From: Lachnospiraceae bacterium
GTDB taxonomy: Bacteria > Bacillota > Clostridia > Lachnospirales > Lachnospiraceae
Direction of reading: 5' to 3'
DNA: 64,000 nucleotides
Assembly (NCBI GenBank): GCA_024403615.1
Contig: JAKSRM010000005.1
Span: 62,001-126,000 of the forward strand
Below the pieces are notes generated by a model. That model was not told the origin of the DNA, did no database searches, and worked only from the letters and a program-made list of their open reading frames with translations. Each line of letters opens with the position of its first letter. Positions within the stretch are counted from its first letter, which is position 1. The position numbers and the translations under genes are program-made. Of the stretch, positions 33,339-42,365 are shown in pieces.

Positions 33339-34094
33339 TTATTTAATAGGGGATTTTGAAGGTTTTCCCGAGCGACGTGGATATTTATCTGGCGTCGCTT
33401 TTATTTTTTTGATCAGAATCAGGCATCTGCCGGCATCGGTCTCTGGAAGAGTAAATTCCTCGATTCCAGCCAATTCGCCGCCAAGAACTTCCATAGCTTT
33501 CTTTGCATTTTCTAATTCTTCCTGAAAATCGCCTGATTTATATAAAATACAATAGCCACCTACCGTAACCATCGGCAGACAGTATTCTAAAAGGACCGAC
33601 ATGTCGGCTACCGCCCTGGAAACGCAAAAGTCAAATGTTTCACGTGAAACACTTCCAACTTTTGCAAAATCTTCCGCGCGACTGGAAACTGCCTCAATAT
33701 TTTCCAGCTGTAATTGGTTAATGACTTTGTTAAGAAAGAGTATTCGTTTGTTTAAAGAGTCGAGTAGAGTAAAGTGGGCGTTTTTAAAGTAGATTTTTAA
33801 AGGAATTCCCGGGAAGCCAGCGCCAGTGCCCACATCAACCAGACGGAAGGTTTCCTCTGGTCCCTGGTTCTCACTCCAAAGACGGTTAATAGCCGTTGCT
33901 GCTTCCAAAGAATCGATAAAGTGTTTAATTTCTATTTCATCCGGGTCGTCAATAGCTGTCAGATTCATGACTTTGTTTTCGGCAATCAAAGTAGAGCAGA
34001 ACTGAGAAAATTTTTCCAGATCTTCTGCGCTCAATACTAAATTATTCTTTTCCGCAAACTGTGACAGCTTTTCAAAACGTTTCACGTGAAACAT
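33339..34094 (-). CDS. rsmG: 16S rRNA (guanine-527-N7) methyltransferase RsmG (GidB)
   Basis: The 251-aa protein has the SAM-binding motif VDVGTGAGFPGIPLKIYF and KRILFLNKVINQL; CVSRAVADMSVLLEYCLP also fits RsmG. It methylates G527 in 16S rRNA. Its first codons (MFHVKR) are encoded by a parS site, a known arrangement in Firmicutes. The C-terminal tail is basic and longer than usual, and its coding DNA holds the terminator of the converging hydrolase gene. It starts on the last base of the mnmG stop. Confidence 0.95.
   Translation of the reverse strand: MFHVKRFEKLSQFAEKNNLVLSAEDLEKFSQFCSTLIAENKVMNLTAIDDPDEIEIKHFIDSLEAATAINRLWSENQGPEETFRLVDVGTGAGFPGIPLKIYFKNAHFTLLDSLNKRILFLNKVINQLQLENIEAVSSRAEDFAKVGSVSRETFDFCVSRAVADMSVLLEYCLPMVTVGGYCILYKSGDFQEELENAKKAMEVLGGELAGIEEFTLPETDAGRCLILIKKIKATPDKYPRRSGKPSKSPIK
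33371..33410 (+). terminator. Plus-strand terminator inside the 3' end of rsmG
   Basis: AGCGACG (33371-33377) pairs with CGTCGCT (33393-33399), with inner GATA/TATC pairing, followed by TTTTATTTTTTT. It lies 40 nt beyond the hydrolase stop and within the rsmG coding sequence. Confidence 0.75.
33636..33651. promoter_or_regulatory. parS site 2, TGTTTCACGTGAAACA, inside rsmG
   Basis: A perfect 16-bp copy identical to parS site 1, within the rsmG coding sequence. As a ParB nucleation site it does not need to be intergenic. Confidence 0.95.
34078..34093. promoter_or_regulatory. parS site 3, CGTTTCACGTGAAACA, at the rsmG start codon
   Basis: 15 of 16 bases match sites 1 and 2. On the minus strand it overlaps the rsmG ATG and encodes residues FHVKR. 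Confidence 0.9.
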
Positions 34095-35971
34095 TACTTC
34101 CCTTCTTTTGACAAATATACGAGCAGTACCGCAATATCAGCAGGAGAAACGCCAGAGATTCTAGATGCTTGTCCAATAGATAATGGTTTAAACTTATCCA
34201 ACTTCTGTCCAGCTTCAATTCTCAAGCCGCTGATACTCTTATAATCAATATCTTCACTGAGTTTTCTACGTTCTACGCGCTTAAAATTCTCTACCTGTTT
34301 CTGCTGACGTACTATATATCCCTCATATTTTATCTCAATATTGATTTGGTCTACTATATCTTGTGGTAAGTTTTTATATTCCGGATCCAATTCTTTCAGT
34401 TTTTCGTAATCCAGTTCTGGTCTTCGGATCAGTTCATCCAAAGTCATACCCGTATTTAATGGGGAACTTCCATACCGTTCTACGATTTCCTGGGTCCGTT
34501 TATTTGCTCCCAGAGGAATCTGCTTAATTCTGGCAACTTCCTCTGCAATAATCTGTTTCTTACGTTCTACATATTCATAACGTTCATCGCTGACAAGACC
34601 GATTTCATGTCCAATGGCCGTAAGTCGTAAGTCCGCATTGTCCTGACGAAGAAGCAACCGGTATTCTGCACGGCTGGTCATCATACGATATGGTTCCGTA
34701 TTTTCTTTTGTAACCAGATCATCAATCAAAACGCCGATATACGCCTGGCTTCGGTCAAGAATGATCGGTTCTTTTCCCTGAACCTTTCTTGCAGCGTTAA
34801 CACCGGCCATAAATCCCTGAACGGCAGCTTCCTCATAGCCGGAGCTTCCGTTAATCTGGCCAGCAGCAAACAAACCGGAAATCGATTTGAATTCCAGGCT
34901 AGCCTTTATATCATTGGCATTAATGCAGTCATATTCGATTGCATAGGCATTACGAACAATTTTAACATTTTCCAAACCAGGCAGAGTCCGATACATTGCA
35001 TACTGAACATCTTCCGGAAGAGAAGAACTCATGCCGGACAAATACATTTCGTTGGTATAATTACCTTCCGGCTCCACGAAAATCTGATGTCTCGGTTTAT
35101 CTGGAAACTTTACTACTTTGTCCTCAATGGAAGGGCAGTATCTCGGACCAGTTCCTTCAATCGCACCAGAAAAGAGGGGAGAGCGGTCAATATTATCACG
35201 AATGATTTTATGAGTCTCTTCGCTGGTATAAGTCAGCCAACAAGAAACCTGTTCTTTCTGAACCGTCGCCGGATCTGTAGAAAAAGAAAACGGCACAATT
35301 GGAGTATCTCCCTTTTGCTCCTGCATTTTTGAAAAATCAATACTTCTCTTATCTACACGAGCTGGAGTTCCCGTTTTAAACCGACGAATCGGAATTCCGT
35401 TCTCTACTAAAGAATCACTTAAATGGTTGGCAGCCTGAAGTCCGTTAGGACCTGTATAGTTGCAAACGTCACCATAAATACACCGAGCCTTCAGATAAGT
35501 ACCCGTAGCCAAGACTACCGCCTTTGCGCGGTATTCTGCCTTAGAAAAAGTCTTAACGCCGGCAATTTTTCCGTCTTCTACAATCAGTTCTGCTACTTCT
35601 GCCTGACGAATGGTTAAATTCTCTGTATTCTCCAGAGTTTTTCTCATGGCTCTGGAATAGTCCTGCTTATCGGCCTGGGCTCTCAAAGAATGAACTGCCG
35701 GACCCTTCGAGGTATTCAGCATACGTGACTGAATAAACGTCTTATCGATGTTCTTGCCCATTTCACCACCAAGGGCATCCAGTTCTCTTACTAAATGTCC
35801 TTTACTGCTGCCACCAATATTCGGATTACATGGCATCAGAGCAATACTGTCTACGCTGACCGTAAACATAATGGTCTGTAAGCCTAACCGGGCGGAAGCT
35901 AAAGCTGCTTCACATCCAGCATGGCCTGCGCCAACGATAACTACATCATATTCTTCCGTTACAACTGACAT
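34094..35971 (-). CDS. mnmG: tRNA uridine-34 5-carboxymethylaminomethyl modification enzyme MnmG (GidA)
   Basis: The 625-aa FAD enzyme has the dinucleotide fold [41 protein letters not shown] and the GidA signature [15 protein letters not shown]. With MnmE, encoded just upstream, it modifies the wobble uridine of several tRNAs. It is followed by rsmG with a 1-nt overlap. The 98-nt gap between mnmE and mnmG contains the paired palindrome of locus B. Confidence 0.97.
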   Translation of the reverse strand: MSVVTEEYDVVIVGAGHAGCEAALASARLGLQTIMFTVSVDSIALMPCNPNIGGSSKGHLVRELDALGGEMGKNIDKTFIQSRMLNTSKGPAVHSLRAQADKQDYSRAMRKTLENTENLTIRQAEVAELIVEDGKIAGVKTFSKAEYRAKAVVLATGTYLKARCIYGDVCNYTGPNGLQAANHLSDSLVENGIPIRRFKTGTPARVDKRSIDFSKMQEQKGDTPIVPFSFSTDPATVQKEQVSCWLTYTSEETHKIIRDNIDRSPLFSGAIEGTGPRYCPSIEDKVVKFPDKPRHQIFVEPEGNYTNEMYLSGMSSSLPEDVQYAMYRTLPGLENVKIVRNAYAIEYDCINANDIKASLEFKSISGLFAAGQINGSSGYEEAAVQGFMAGVNAARKVQGKEPIILDRSQAYIGVLIDDLVTKENTEPYRMMTSRAEYRLLLRQDNADLRLTAIGHEIGLVSDERYEYVERKKQIIAEEVARIKQIPLGANKRTQEIVERYGSSPLNTGMTLDELIRRPELDYEKLKELDPEYKNLPQDIVDQINIEIKYEGYIVRQQKQVENFKRVERRKLSEDIDYKSISGLRIEAGQKLDKFKPLSIGQASRISGVSPADIAVLLVYLSKEGK

Positions 35972-36006
35972 ATATATTTCCTCACGTTAATATGGAATCT
36001 TCTCTC

Positions 36007-36062
36007 TTATACAAATATCGTATAAGTGATGTTTCTCAATCAATTATACACAATTCGTATAA
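36007..36062. promoter_or_regulatory. Paired 19-bp palindromes TTATAC-N7-GTATAA, locus B
   Basis: Copies at 36007-36025 and 36044-36062 (centres 37 bp apart) occupy the mnmE-mnmG gap, ending 36 bp before the mnmG ATG. Outer bases pair too (C..G in the first, AA..TT in the second), extending the arms to 7 and 8 bp. Confidence 0.8.
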
Positions 36063-36069
36063 TTACTTT

Positions 36070-37452
36070 TTATTTGCCCATACAGAATTTCGCAAAAATC
36101 TCATCGGCTAAATCGTCTTCTATGGCTTCGCCGATAACGCTTCCCAAATAAGTATAAGCATCCATCAAATCGATGGTATAAAAATCCTCCGGCATATCCA
36201 TCTCAATGCTTTCCGTCGCCTTGCGCAAAGCTTCCTTGGCAGAAAGCAGAGCAGACTTCTGTCTGGCATTGGTGATATATACCTGGTCGTTAAAGTTTAT
36301 CTCTTTGTTGTAGAACATTTCCCGGACCGTTTTTGCAAACAAATCCAGTCCTACATTTTCCGTAATGGACGTTTCGATAACCGGAACCGAATTCAGTCGA
36401 GCCTTGATCAAATCTAAGTCTGCAGCTAAAGCTAAATCCGTCTTGTTAAACAAAGCGATTGCCTTCTTGTCTTTTATTATATTCAAAATTTCAAAATCGT
36501 CATCATCTAAAGGCCGGGAAGTATCTACTACAAATACAACCAGATCTGCCTCCTGGGCATAATCCTTCGCCTTATCTACTCCGATTTTTTCAATAATATC
36601 GTCTGTATTTCGAATGCCTGCCGTATCAATGATGTTTAAGGTAACATCGTTTAATCTCAGGCTTTCTTCCAACGCATCTCTCGTGGTGCCGGCAATATCG
36701 GTAACGATAGCCCGGTCCTGGCCTAAAAGTGCATTCAACAAGGAAGACTTTCCAACATTCGGCTTCCCTAAAATAACCGTCTTGATGCCTTCCTTGATAA
36801 TTCTTCCATCGTTAGCGGTAGCTAATAATTCATCAATATCGCTTTCACATTGGCGAACAATTGGAAGCAGGGTAGAACCATAGCCTTCCATTTCGATGTG
36901 CTCCGGATCATCCAAAGCCGCCTCAATATACGCAATCTGCTCTAATAAAATTGCACGCTCTCTTTTTATCTTTTCCGACACGCTTCCTTTTAACTGGGTA
37001 AGGGCGCTGCTTAACGCAAAATCGTTTTCTGCATTGATAACATCAATAACCGCTTCCGCCTGGCTTAAATCAATTCGACCATTTAAGAAAGCACGTTTCG
37101 TAAATTCTCCTGGTTCTGCAGCGCGGGCGCCATTCTTCAAAACCAGTTCTAAAGTTTTATTCAAAACATACATACCGCCGTGACAGTCAATCTCGACCGT
37201 ATCTTCTCGGGTGTAAGTATGTGGACCTTTCATAATAAGGACCAGCACTTCGTCGACTACTGTTTCTCCATCCATAATCGTTCCATAATGAACGGTATGA
37301 GAACCAACGGCGGACATATCTTTCTCTCGTGCCGGTTTAAATATTTTCTTAATAATATCAAAGGAATCGCTGCCACTGACCCGGATAATACCGATGCCAG
37401 AATTATTCATGGCGGTAGCAATTGCTGCGATGGTTTCTGTCTGATTTAACAT
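36070..37452 (-). CDS. mnmE: tRNA modification GTPase MnmE (TrmE)
   Basis: The 460-aa protein has an N-terminal formyl-THF-binding domain, the inserted Ras-like G domain (GKPNVGKSSLLNALLGQDRA; DIAGTTRDALEE; DTAGIRNTDD; NKTD) and the C-terminal cysteine motif, here FCMGK instead of the usual FCIGK. It works with MnmG on tRNA wobble uridine. The leader upstream contains two strong hairpins. Confidence 0.97.
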   Translation of the reverse strand: MLNQTETIAAIATAMNNSGIGIIRVSGSDSFDIIKKIFKPAREKDMSAVGSHTVHYGTIMDGETVVDEVLVLIMKGPHTYTREDTVEIDCHGGMYVLNKTLELVLKNGARAAEPGEFTKRAFLNGRIDLSQAEAVIDVINAENDFALSSALTQLKGSVSEKIKRERAILLEQIAYIEAALDDPEHIEMEGYGSTLLPIVRQCESDIDELLATANDGRIIKEGIKTVILGKPNVGKSSLLNALLGQDRAIVTDIAGTTRDALEESLRLNDVTLNIIDTAGIRNTDDIIEKIGVDKAKDYAQEADLVVFVVDTSRPLDDDDFEILNIIKDKKAIALFNKTDLALAADLDLIKARLNSVPVIETSITENVGLDLFAKTVREMFYNKEINFNDQVYITNARQKSALLSAKEALRKATESIEMDMPEDFYTIDLMDAYTYLGSVIGEAIEDDLADEIFAKFCMGK

Positions 37453-37480
37453 GTTTTGAACCTTTAATAATCACCGAAAG

Positions 37481-37551
37481 CCGCACAAGGCGGCGTTTCG
37501 TGATTGTCTTGCGGTCGTCAAATGCATTCGTGCAAGCACAATGCACTTGAC
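37481..37551. repeat. Two GC-rich inverted repeats in the mnmE leader
   Basis: Hairpin 1 is 37481-37514 (CCGCACAAG/CTTGCGG, with a bulge). Hairpin 2 is 37517-37551, arms of about 17 nt (GTCAAATGCATTCGTGC on the left, GCACAATGCACTTGAC on the right) with a 2-nt loop. They lie between the jag terminator and the mnmE ATG and could form a structured leader or terminator for any read-through. Confidence 0.6.
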
Positions 37552-37564
37552 TCGTCGCTAATGC

Positions 37565-37595
37565 AAAAAGCGCCCCTTTCTTTCAAAGGGGCGCT
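37565..37595 (-). terminator. Terminator after jag
   Basis: An 11-bp perfect stem AGCGCCCCTTT / AAAGGGGCGCT (37569-37579 and 37585-37595), followed in the minus direction by a U-run. It ends the rpmH-jag transcript 10 nt after the jag stop. Confidence 0.9.
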
Positions 37596-37604
37596 GATAA
37601 ACGA

Positions 37605-38231
37605 CTATCGTTTGTAATAAACAACAACTTTTCTGTTTGGCTCCTCGCCTTCGCTCTTGGTTGTTACATATTTGTCACCTTGGAGATAAGAATGGATAAT
37701 TCTTCTCTCATATGGATTCATTGGCTCAAGAACTACTTTATGTCTAGACTTCTTTACTTTTGCAGCAACATTCTTTGCTAAGTTTTCTAAAGTTTTCTGT
37801 CTTCTCTCTCTGTAATTCTTTGTGTCTAATTTTACTTTATAGTAATCTTCGGAATCCTTATTTGCCAAAATACTGATCAGATACTGTAAGGAATCTAAGG
37901 TCTGACCACGTTTTCCAATCAAATCACCGGTATCTTCGCCTTCCAGATCGATACTGATAACTCTTTCTTCTTCATCAATCTCAATCTTTGGCTCTGCTGC
38001 GAAGTCCATTTTTTCCAGAACTTCTTTAATAAAGTCATAAAGCTTATCGCTAAGGCCTTGTTTTTTTCTAACTCTTACAACTGCTGGCTTAGAGAACATT
38101 CCGAACAGTCCTCCACTGCCTTCTTCTACTACTTCATATTCAACTTTATCACTTGTAGTTTCGAGGGCTATTAAAGCTTCAGTGATGGCTTCGTCAACAG
38201 TTTTTCCTTTAAACTCTCTAAATTCCATCAT
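37605..38231 (-). CDS. jag: RNA-binding protein Jag/KhpB (SpoIIIJ-associated; Jag-N, KH, R3H domains)
   Basis: The 208-aa protein has the Jag N-terminal domain (FKGKTVDEAITEALIALETT), a linker with GGLFGMFSKPAVVRVRKK, a KH domain (GDLIGKRGQTLDSLQYLI) and a C-terminal R3H domain (NPYERRIIHSYLQGDKYVTT). It binds RNA and affects cell elongation or sporulation in relatives. It is 9 nt after yidC, its usual partner. Confidence 0.95.
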   Translation of the reverse strand: MMEFREFKGKTVDEAITEALIALETTSDKVEYEVVEEGSGGLFGMFSKPAVVRVRKKQGLSDKLYDFIKEVLEKMDFAAEPKIEIDEEERVISIDLEGEDTGDLIGKRGQTLDSLQYLISILANKDSEDYYKVKLDTKNYRERRQKTLENLAKNVAAKVKKSRHKVVLEPMNPYERRIIHSYLQGDKYVTTKSEGEEPNRKVVVYYKR

Positions 38232-38240
38232 TTCCTCCCA

Positions 38241-39578
38241 CTACTTTTTATATTTTCTCTTAGCTCTTGCCTGAACAACTTCAATGTCTTCGATAACTTC
38301 GCCTTGCTCTTCGTTGAACTGGCTTACCATACTAGCTTTTGCTGCAAGAGAATTTGGATGAGCTGTAATATCAGTCTTTACGTCCTGGTTAACATTCATG
38401 TTTGCTTTTGCTGCAAGAGAATTGGAATTCTTTGTTTCAATAACTTTTGCATTTGTATTTGCAGCGTTAATTAAAGTACCAGCGCTAACATGACCTTTTT
38501 TCTTACGGGTTTTTGCTCTCTTTTTCTCTTCTTTTTCTTTTGCTTTTTCTATGTTCTTCTTTACGAACTCTTCCATATCCATCTTTCTGTAGCTCTTGTT
38601 AATGATGATCTGAAGAACTACCTGGAATAAGGAGCTGGCTGCCCAGTAAAGACCTAAGCCGGTGTTCATGGTGAGGCAGAGGAATACAGAGAACAGAGGC
38701 ATTGCTAATCCCATGGAATTAGACATAGCACTCATAGAGTCCTTAGAAGCTGCACTTTCCTTTGTCTGGGTTAACTTGAAGGATAACCACTGAGAAGCAC
38801 CTGCGATAATAGGAAGGATAATAGCAATAATACCAATGCCGCCGCCTTTAATTAAGTTCAAAGGAGTCTGGGCAATATCCATTCCTAAGAAGGTGTTAAC
38901 AGAAAGAACCTGGTTATGCAACTCTGCAACCTGAGCGCCCTGTGCCGCTGGCAACATGGATGTGATAGCTTCCCATCCTTTATTAGATAAAGAATAGATA
39001 GCAGACATCTGGTTATTTAAATCAACACCAGAAGCTAAGTTTGCAGAAACGGTTGAAAAATCTAAACCGCTTTTTGCTAAAATATCAACAATAGACTTAA
39101 TAGGCTGAGCTAATACATCTAAAACCAGTGGTAACTGTCTTAATGCTCCGAACAGAGCGATGATGATTGGCATCTGAATACCAGTCTGAAGACATCCACT
39201 TGCCTGGCTTGTTCCGTATTTTGCATAAACCTGTTTGATTTCCAGCTGCTGAGCCTGCATGGAAAGGCTGTCGCTTTTTCCTTTATACTTATTCTGAATC
39301 GCTTTGATTTCAGGCTGTATAATGGAATTCAATTTTGCGGATTTCTGCTGTTTAATTGTCAGTGGTAACAGAACAAATTTTACGAGAAGGGTGAATACAA
39401 TAATAACAAGACCGATATTTCCAATACCGATCATGTCAAAGAATTTAAAAATGTACTCAAGAATCCAACCGAAAAAAGTGATGATCTGTTTGATTACTGG
39501 CCAATTATAACAACCTGCATTGACATTCTCTGCAGTGTTTGCGGCTGCTCCGCATGCTGCCATTAAAAAATTAATCAT
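38241..39578 (-). CDS. yidC: Membrane protein insertase YidC/Oxa1 (SpoIIIJ)
   Basis: The 445-aa membrane protein has the YidC core: hydrophobic segments near 26-75, then QQKSAKLNSIIQPEIKAIQNKYKGK, GCLQTGIQMPIIIALFGALRQL and late segments ending in YWAASSLFQVVLQIIINK. The N-terminus (FLMAAC) resembles a lipobox, as in Gram-positive YidC, but the hydrophobic run is short. The C-terminal tail of about 110 residues is basic (KEKEEKKRAKTRKKKGH) and contains two SLAAKA repeats; such tails contact the ribosome. Confidence 0.95.
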   Translation of the reverse strand: MINFLMAACGAAANTAENVNAGCYNWPVIKQIITFFGWILEYIFKFFDMIGIGNIGLVIIVFTLLVKFVLLPLTIKQQKSAKLNSIIQPEIKAIQNKYKGKSDSLSMQAQQLEIKQVYAKYGTSQASGCLQTGIQMPIIIALFGALRQLPLVLDVLAQPIKSIVDILAKSGLDFSTVSANLASGVDLNNQMSAIYSLSNKGWEAITSMLPAAQGAQVAELHNQVLSVNTFLGMDIAQTPLNLIKGGGIGIIAIILPIIAGASQWLSFKLTQTKESAASKDSMSAMSNSMGLAMPLFSVFLCLTMNTGLGLYWAASSLFQVVLQIIINKSYRKMDMEEFVKKNIEKAKEKEEKKRAKTRKKKGHVSAGTLINAANTNAKVIETKNSNSLAAKANMNVNQDVKTDITAHPNSLAAKASMVSQFNEEQGEVIEDIEVVQARAKRKYKK

Positions 39579-39587
39579 AGATCCTCC

Positions 39588-39803
39588 TTATGGTACCGGG
39601 TCGTAACCACCCTTGGAGAATGGATTGCATCTTAAGATTCGATAGATGGCTAATCCCAGTCCTTTAAGCGGACCATACTTCTCAATCGCCTCAATCGCGT
39701 ATTGAGAACAGGTAGGGTAATATTTACAACTGCTATATTTTTTATGCCCGGAAATATATTTTTGATAAAATTTGATCGGCGCAATTAAAATCTTCTTTGC
39801 CAT
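39588..39803 (-). CDS. yidD: Membrane protein insertion efficiency factor YidD
   Basis: The 71-aa protein starts [20 protein letters not shown], with [20 protein letters not shown] and [17 protein letters not shown], the full YidD pattern and length. It helps YidC-dependent membrane insertion. The ATG at 39803 lies 4 nt after the rnpA stop with little ribosome site, which suggests translational coupling. Confidence 0.95.
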   Translation of the reverse strand: MAKKILIAPIKFYQKYISGHKKYSSCKYYPTCSQYAIEAIEKYGPLKGLGLAIYRILRCNPFSKGGYDPVP

Positions 39804-39807
39804 AAAA

Positions 39808-40134
39808 TTATACCAAGTTTTGCTTTCTACACAAATGAAGCAAGGCTTCCTCGACTTCCTGCTGTTTTTTTCCAACTACGCCGATTCTCCCAATAACTAC
39901 CAAAGCTGTATCTTCCGGAAGCTGATCTTTTAATGACCGATAACTTTCCCGGATCAGTCTGGCAGTTCTGTGCCTTACTACACTATTTCCAACTTTTTTA
40001 CTTACGGATATACCCAGCTTTTTCCCTTTCGTGGGAGCTGAGTATAATACCAACAGCCGGTTGGCTGTAGATTTTCCGTTTTCATATACTTCCCGAAACT
40101 GGAGAGTATTTTTTAAAGAATCAATATTTCTCAC
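39808..40134 (-). CDS. rnpA: Ribonuclease P protein component
   Basis: The 108-aa basic protein starts [20 protein letters not shown] and has the RNR-like motif [20 protein letters not shown]. It binds the RNase P RNA and helps tRNA 5' processing. It lies between rpmH and yidD in the conserved order. Confidence 0.95.
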   Translation of the reverse strand: MRNIDSLKNTLQFREVYENGKSTANRLLVLYSAPTKGKKLGISVSKKVGNSVVRHRTARLIRESYRSLKDQLPEDTALVVIGRIGVVGKKQQEVEEALLHLCRKQNLV

Positions 40135-40162
40135 GCTTAATCCTTCCTCAAAGTAGAAGAAA

Positions 40163-40186
40163 GACCACCTTCTTCATTTGGTGGCC
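40163..40186 (-). other. Small hairpin between rpmH and rnpA
   Basis: CCACC/GGTGG arms with a 10-nt loop immediately follow the rpmH stop. It could slow transcription or protect the rpmH message, which is needed in larger amounts than rnpA. Confidence 0.45.
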
Positions 40187-40324
40187 TTAAGCTGATAATT
40201 CTTTTCTTCCTTTTGCTCTTCTAGCTGCTAAAACTTTTCTTCCGCCAGGAGTGCTCATTCTTGCTCTAAAACCATGAACTTTTGCTCTAGATCTCTTTTT
40301 TGGCTGAAATGTCATTTTTGCCAT
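40187..40324 (-). CDS. rpmH: 50S ribosomal protein L34
   Basis: The 45-aa protein [20 protein letters not shown]... continues with [23 protein letters not shown], the L34 sequence. GGAGG lies 10 nt before the ATG at 40324. It is the first gene of the rpmH-rnpA-yidD-yidC-jag group facing away from dnaA. Confidence 0.97.
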   Translation of the reverse strand: MAKMTFQPKKRSRAKVHGFRARMSTPGGRKVLAARRAKGRKELSA

Positions 40325-40404
40325 AAGGTTTCCACCTCCTTGTTATTTCTTAAAAAATAGCATGTATTATTATATTCACGACTCCTATATTCGTCAAGAC
40401 CTTT

Positions 40405-40690
40405 TTATCCACAAAAATAATTGGCATCATTTTGGTAATCGTGTACTCCAAAACGAACATTTTTTTCTACATATGTTTTTGAATACTTTTTCTTAACCTT
40501 TTAAAAACCTTGAATTATCAAGAAAAACTCTCTGTAAAAAGTTATCCACCTCCTGTGGATAACCTGTAGTTAACTTTTTTTTTCAAAAATTATTAACATA
40601 CTTTCCACAAGTTATCCACTAAATTTTGGGTATTTCTTTTGCCAGTATTTTATTGAAAACTTTCCTTATTTATATTATTATATACATATA
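40405..40690. other. oriC, dnaA-upstream part: DnaA boxes and AT-rich element
   Basis: Boxes: TTATCCACA (40405-40413, plus), TTATCCACC (40542-40550, plus), TGTGGATAA (40554-40562, a minus TTATCCACA facing the former) and TTATCCACT (40612-40620, plus). A TTTCCACAA half-match is next to the last. A very AT-rich stretch at about 40660-40690 could be an unwinding element. No gene is present in 40325-40743. Confidence 0.85.
40653..40681 (+). promoter_or_regulatory. dnaA promoter
   Basis: TTGAAA (40653-40658), 17-nt spacer, TATTAT (40676-40681); start expected near 40688. It lies just downstream of the DnaA boxes, so DnaA can control its own gene. AAAGGAG then precedes the ATG. Confidence 0.65.
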
Positions 40691-40743
40691 GATTTCAAGG
40701 CGGCTTTGATTAACCGCCCTTATTCTTGTAAAGGAGAACTTTT

Positions 40744-42108
40744 ATGTTAGAGACTATAAAAAATAAGTGGCCTGACATTTTAAATCATTTAAAGCAGGAA
40801 TATGACATTTCTGATGTATCTTTTAATACCTGGCTCCTGCCTTTAAAAGTAGAGTCTGTGGAAAACGATACGATTATTTTAGTTGTTCCGGAAGAGTCCG
40901 TAGGCCTTCAGATCATCAAGAAAAAATATTATCTTCCATTAAAAGTATCCGTTGAAGAAGTTGTTGGAGCTCCTTTTGAGATAGAATTTGTTTTACCAAC
41001 AGAATTAAAACAGACCGCTGCTGCCCTTTCGAAACAGGAAGCTTCCGAGCAGATGGATGTTTTTGAAAAAGCTGGTTTAAATCCAAAATATACTTTTTCA
41101 TCTTTCGTTGTAGGTGAAAATAATAATTTGGCTCATGCTGCAGCTTTAGCTGTTGCAGAGTCTCCTGCAGAAATTTATAACCCTCTGTACATTTACGGTG
41201 GTGTTGGTCTTGGCAAAACTCATCTAATGCAAGCCATTGCTCATTTTATTCTGCAGCATAATCCTTCCATGAAGGTTCTCTATGTTACCAGTGAAACTTT
41301 TACTAACGAGATTATTGATGCCATTCGTGTTCGTAATGATAATCCGATGGCCAATACTCTGTTCCGTGAAAAATACCGTAATGTAGATGTTCTTTTAATT
41401 GACGATATTCAGTTCATTAGTGGAAAAGAAAGTACGCAGCAGGAGTTTTTCCACACTTTCAACGCTTTATATGAAAATAAAAAACAGATCATTATTTCTT
41501 CCGATAAACCTCCAAAAGAGATTGATAACTTGGAAGAAAGATTATGTTCCCGTTTCTTATGGGGACTTCCGGTTGATATCCAGTCTCCAAACTATGAGAC
41601 CCGTGTCGCTATCCTGAAGAAAAAAATTGAATTAGAAGGCGTTACCGGTATTGATGATTCTGTAATTAATTATATTGCAACCAACGTAAATTCGAATATT
41701 CGTGAGCTGGAAGGCGCGTTAACGAAAATTGTTGCTTATTCTAAACTTACTTCTTCCGAAATTACTTTGGAATTTGCAGGAAATGTTTTACATGATCTTT
41801 TTAATGAAGCTCAGCAGGAAATTACTCCGGATATCATCATTAAAATTGTTGCAGAACATTTCAACGTTTCTATCAGTGATATCTGCTCCAAGAAAAAGAG
41901 CGCAGACATCGTATATCCACGCCAGCTGATTATGTATCTGTGCAGAACTCTGACCGATGTTGCGTTATCTCTGATTGGTAAAAAATTAGGTAACAGAGAT
42001 CATACAACCATTCTTCATGGATATGAAAAAATCCAGAAGGATATTGAAAAGAATGAAAAAGTTCATAACGACGTAGAAATTTTGAAGAAAAAAATTATTC
42101 CTTCATAA
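40744..42108 (+). CDS. dnaA: Chromosomal replication initiator protein DnaA
   Basis: The 454-aa protein has domain I (1-80), a short linker, the AAA+ domain (FVVGENNNLAHAAALAVAES; Walker A GGVGLGKTHL; Walker B VLLIDDIQFI) and the C-terminal DNA-binding domain with CRTLTDVALSLIGKKLGNRDHTTILH. It binds the boxes on both sides of its own gene and opens the origin. Confidence 0.98.
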   Translation: MLETIKNKWPDILNHLKQEYDISDVSFNTWLLPLKVESVENDTIILVVPEESVGLQIIKKKYYLPLKVSVEEVVGAPFEIEFVLPTELKQTAAALSKQEASEQMDVFEKAGLNPKYTFSSFVVGENNNLAHAAALAVAESPAEIYNPLYIYGGVGLGKTHLMQAIAHFILQHNPSMKVLYVTSETFTNEIIDAIRVRNDNPMANTLFREKYRNVDVLLIDDIQFISGKESTQQEFFHTFNALYENKKQIIISSDKPPKEIDNLEERLCSRFLWGLPVDIQSPNYETRVAILKKKIELEGVTGIDDSVINYIATNVNSNIRELEGALTKIVAYSKLTSSEITLEFAGNVLHDLFNEAQQEITPDIIIKIVAEHFNVSISDICSKKKSADIVYPRQLIMYLCRTLTDVALSLIGKKLGNRDHTTILHGYEKIQKDIEKNEKVHNDVEILKKKIIPS

Positions 42109-42198
42109 ATTCACAAGTTATAAACATATCAAGTTTTTTTGTGTTTATAGAATGTTGAATACATTTCATAACTATTTTTTACAAAATCAACCAAAAAG

Positions 42199-42340
42199 TT
42201 ATACACAAGTTATGGGGTGAATTTATACAGAACCTTAAACATCAGAATTTGTTGATAAATCAAGGCTTAGAGGCCATTTTCACAAATTCACAGAACCTAC
42301 TAATACTACGGAAATATTATATATATATATTTATAAATGT
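42199..42340. other. oriC, dnaA-dnaN part: further DnaA-box-like sites and AT run
   Basis: The dnaA-dnaN gap (42109-42365) has TTATACACA (42199-42207) and TGTTGATAA (42250-42258, minus TTATCAACA), each one base from the box consensus, and an alternating TA tract at about 42317-42340. This resembles a bipartite origin of the Bacillus type. No gene is present. Confidence 0.6.
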
Positions 42341-42365
42341 TCTTTTGTGAAAGGGGAAATCCACA

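Noticed and set aside
42317-42340. Alternating TA tract before dnaN
   Set aside because: Considered as a microsatellite or mobile-element scar; more simply an AT-rich part of the origin or promoter region.
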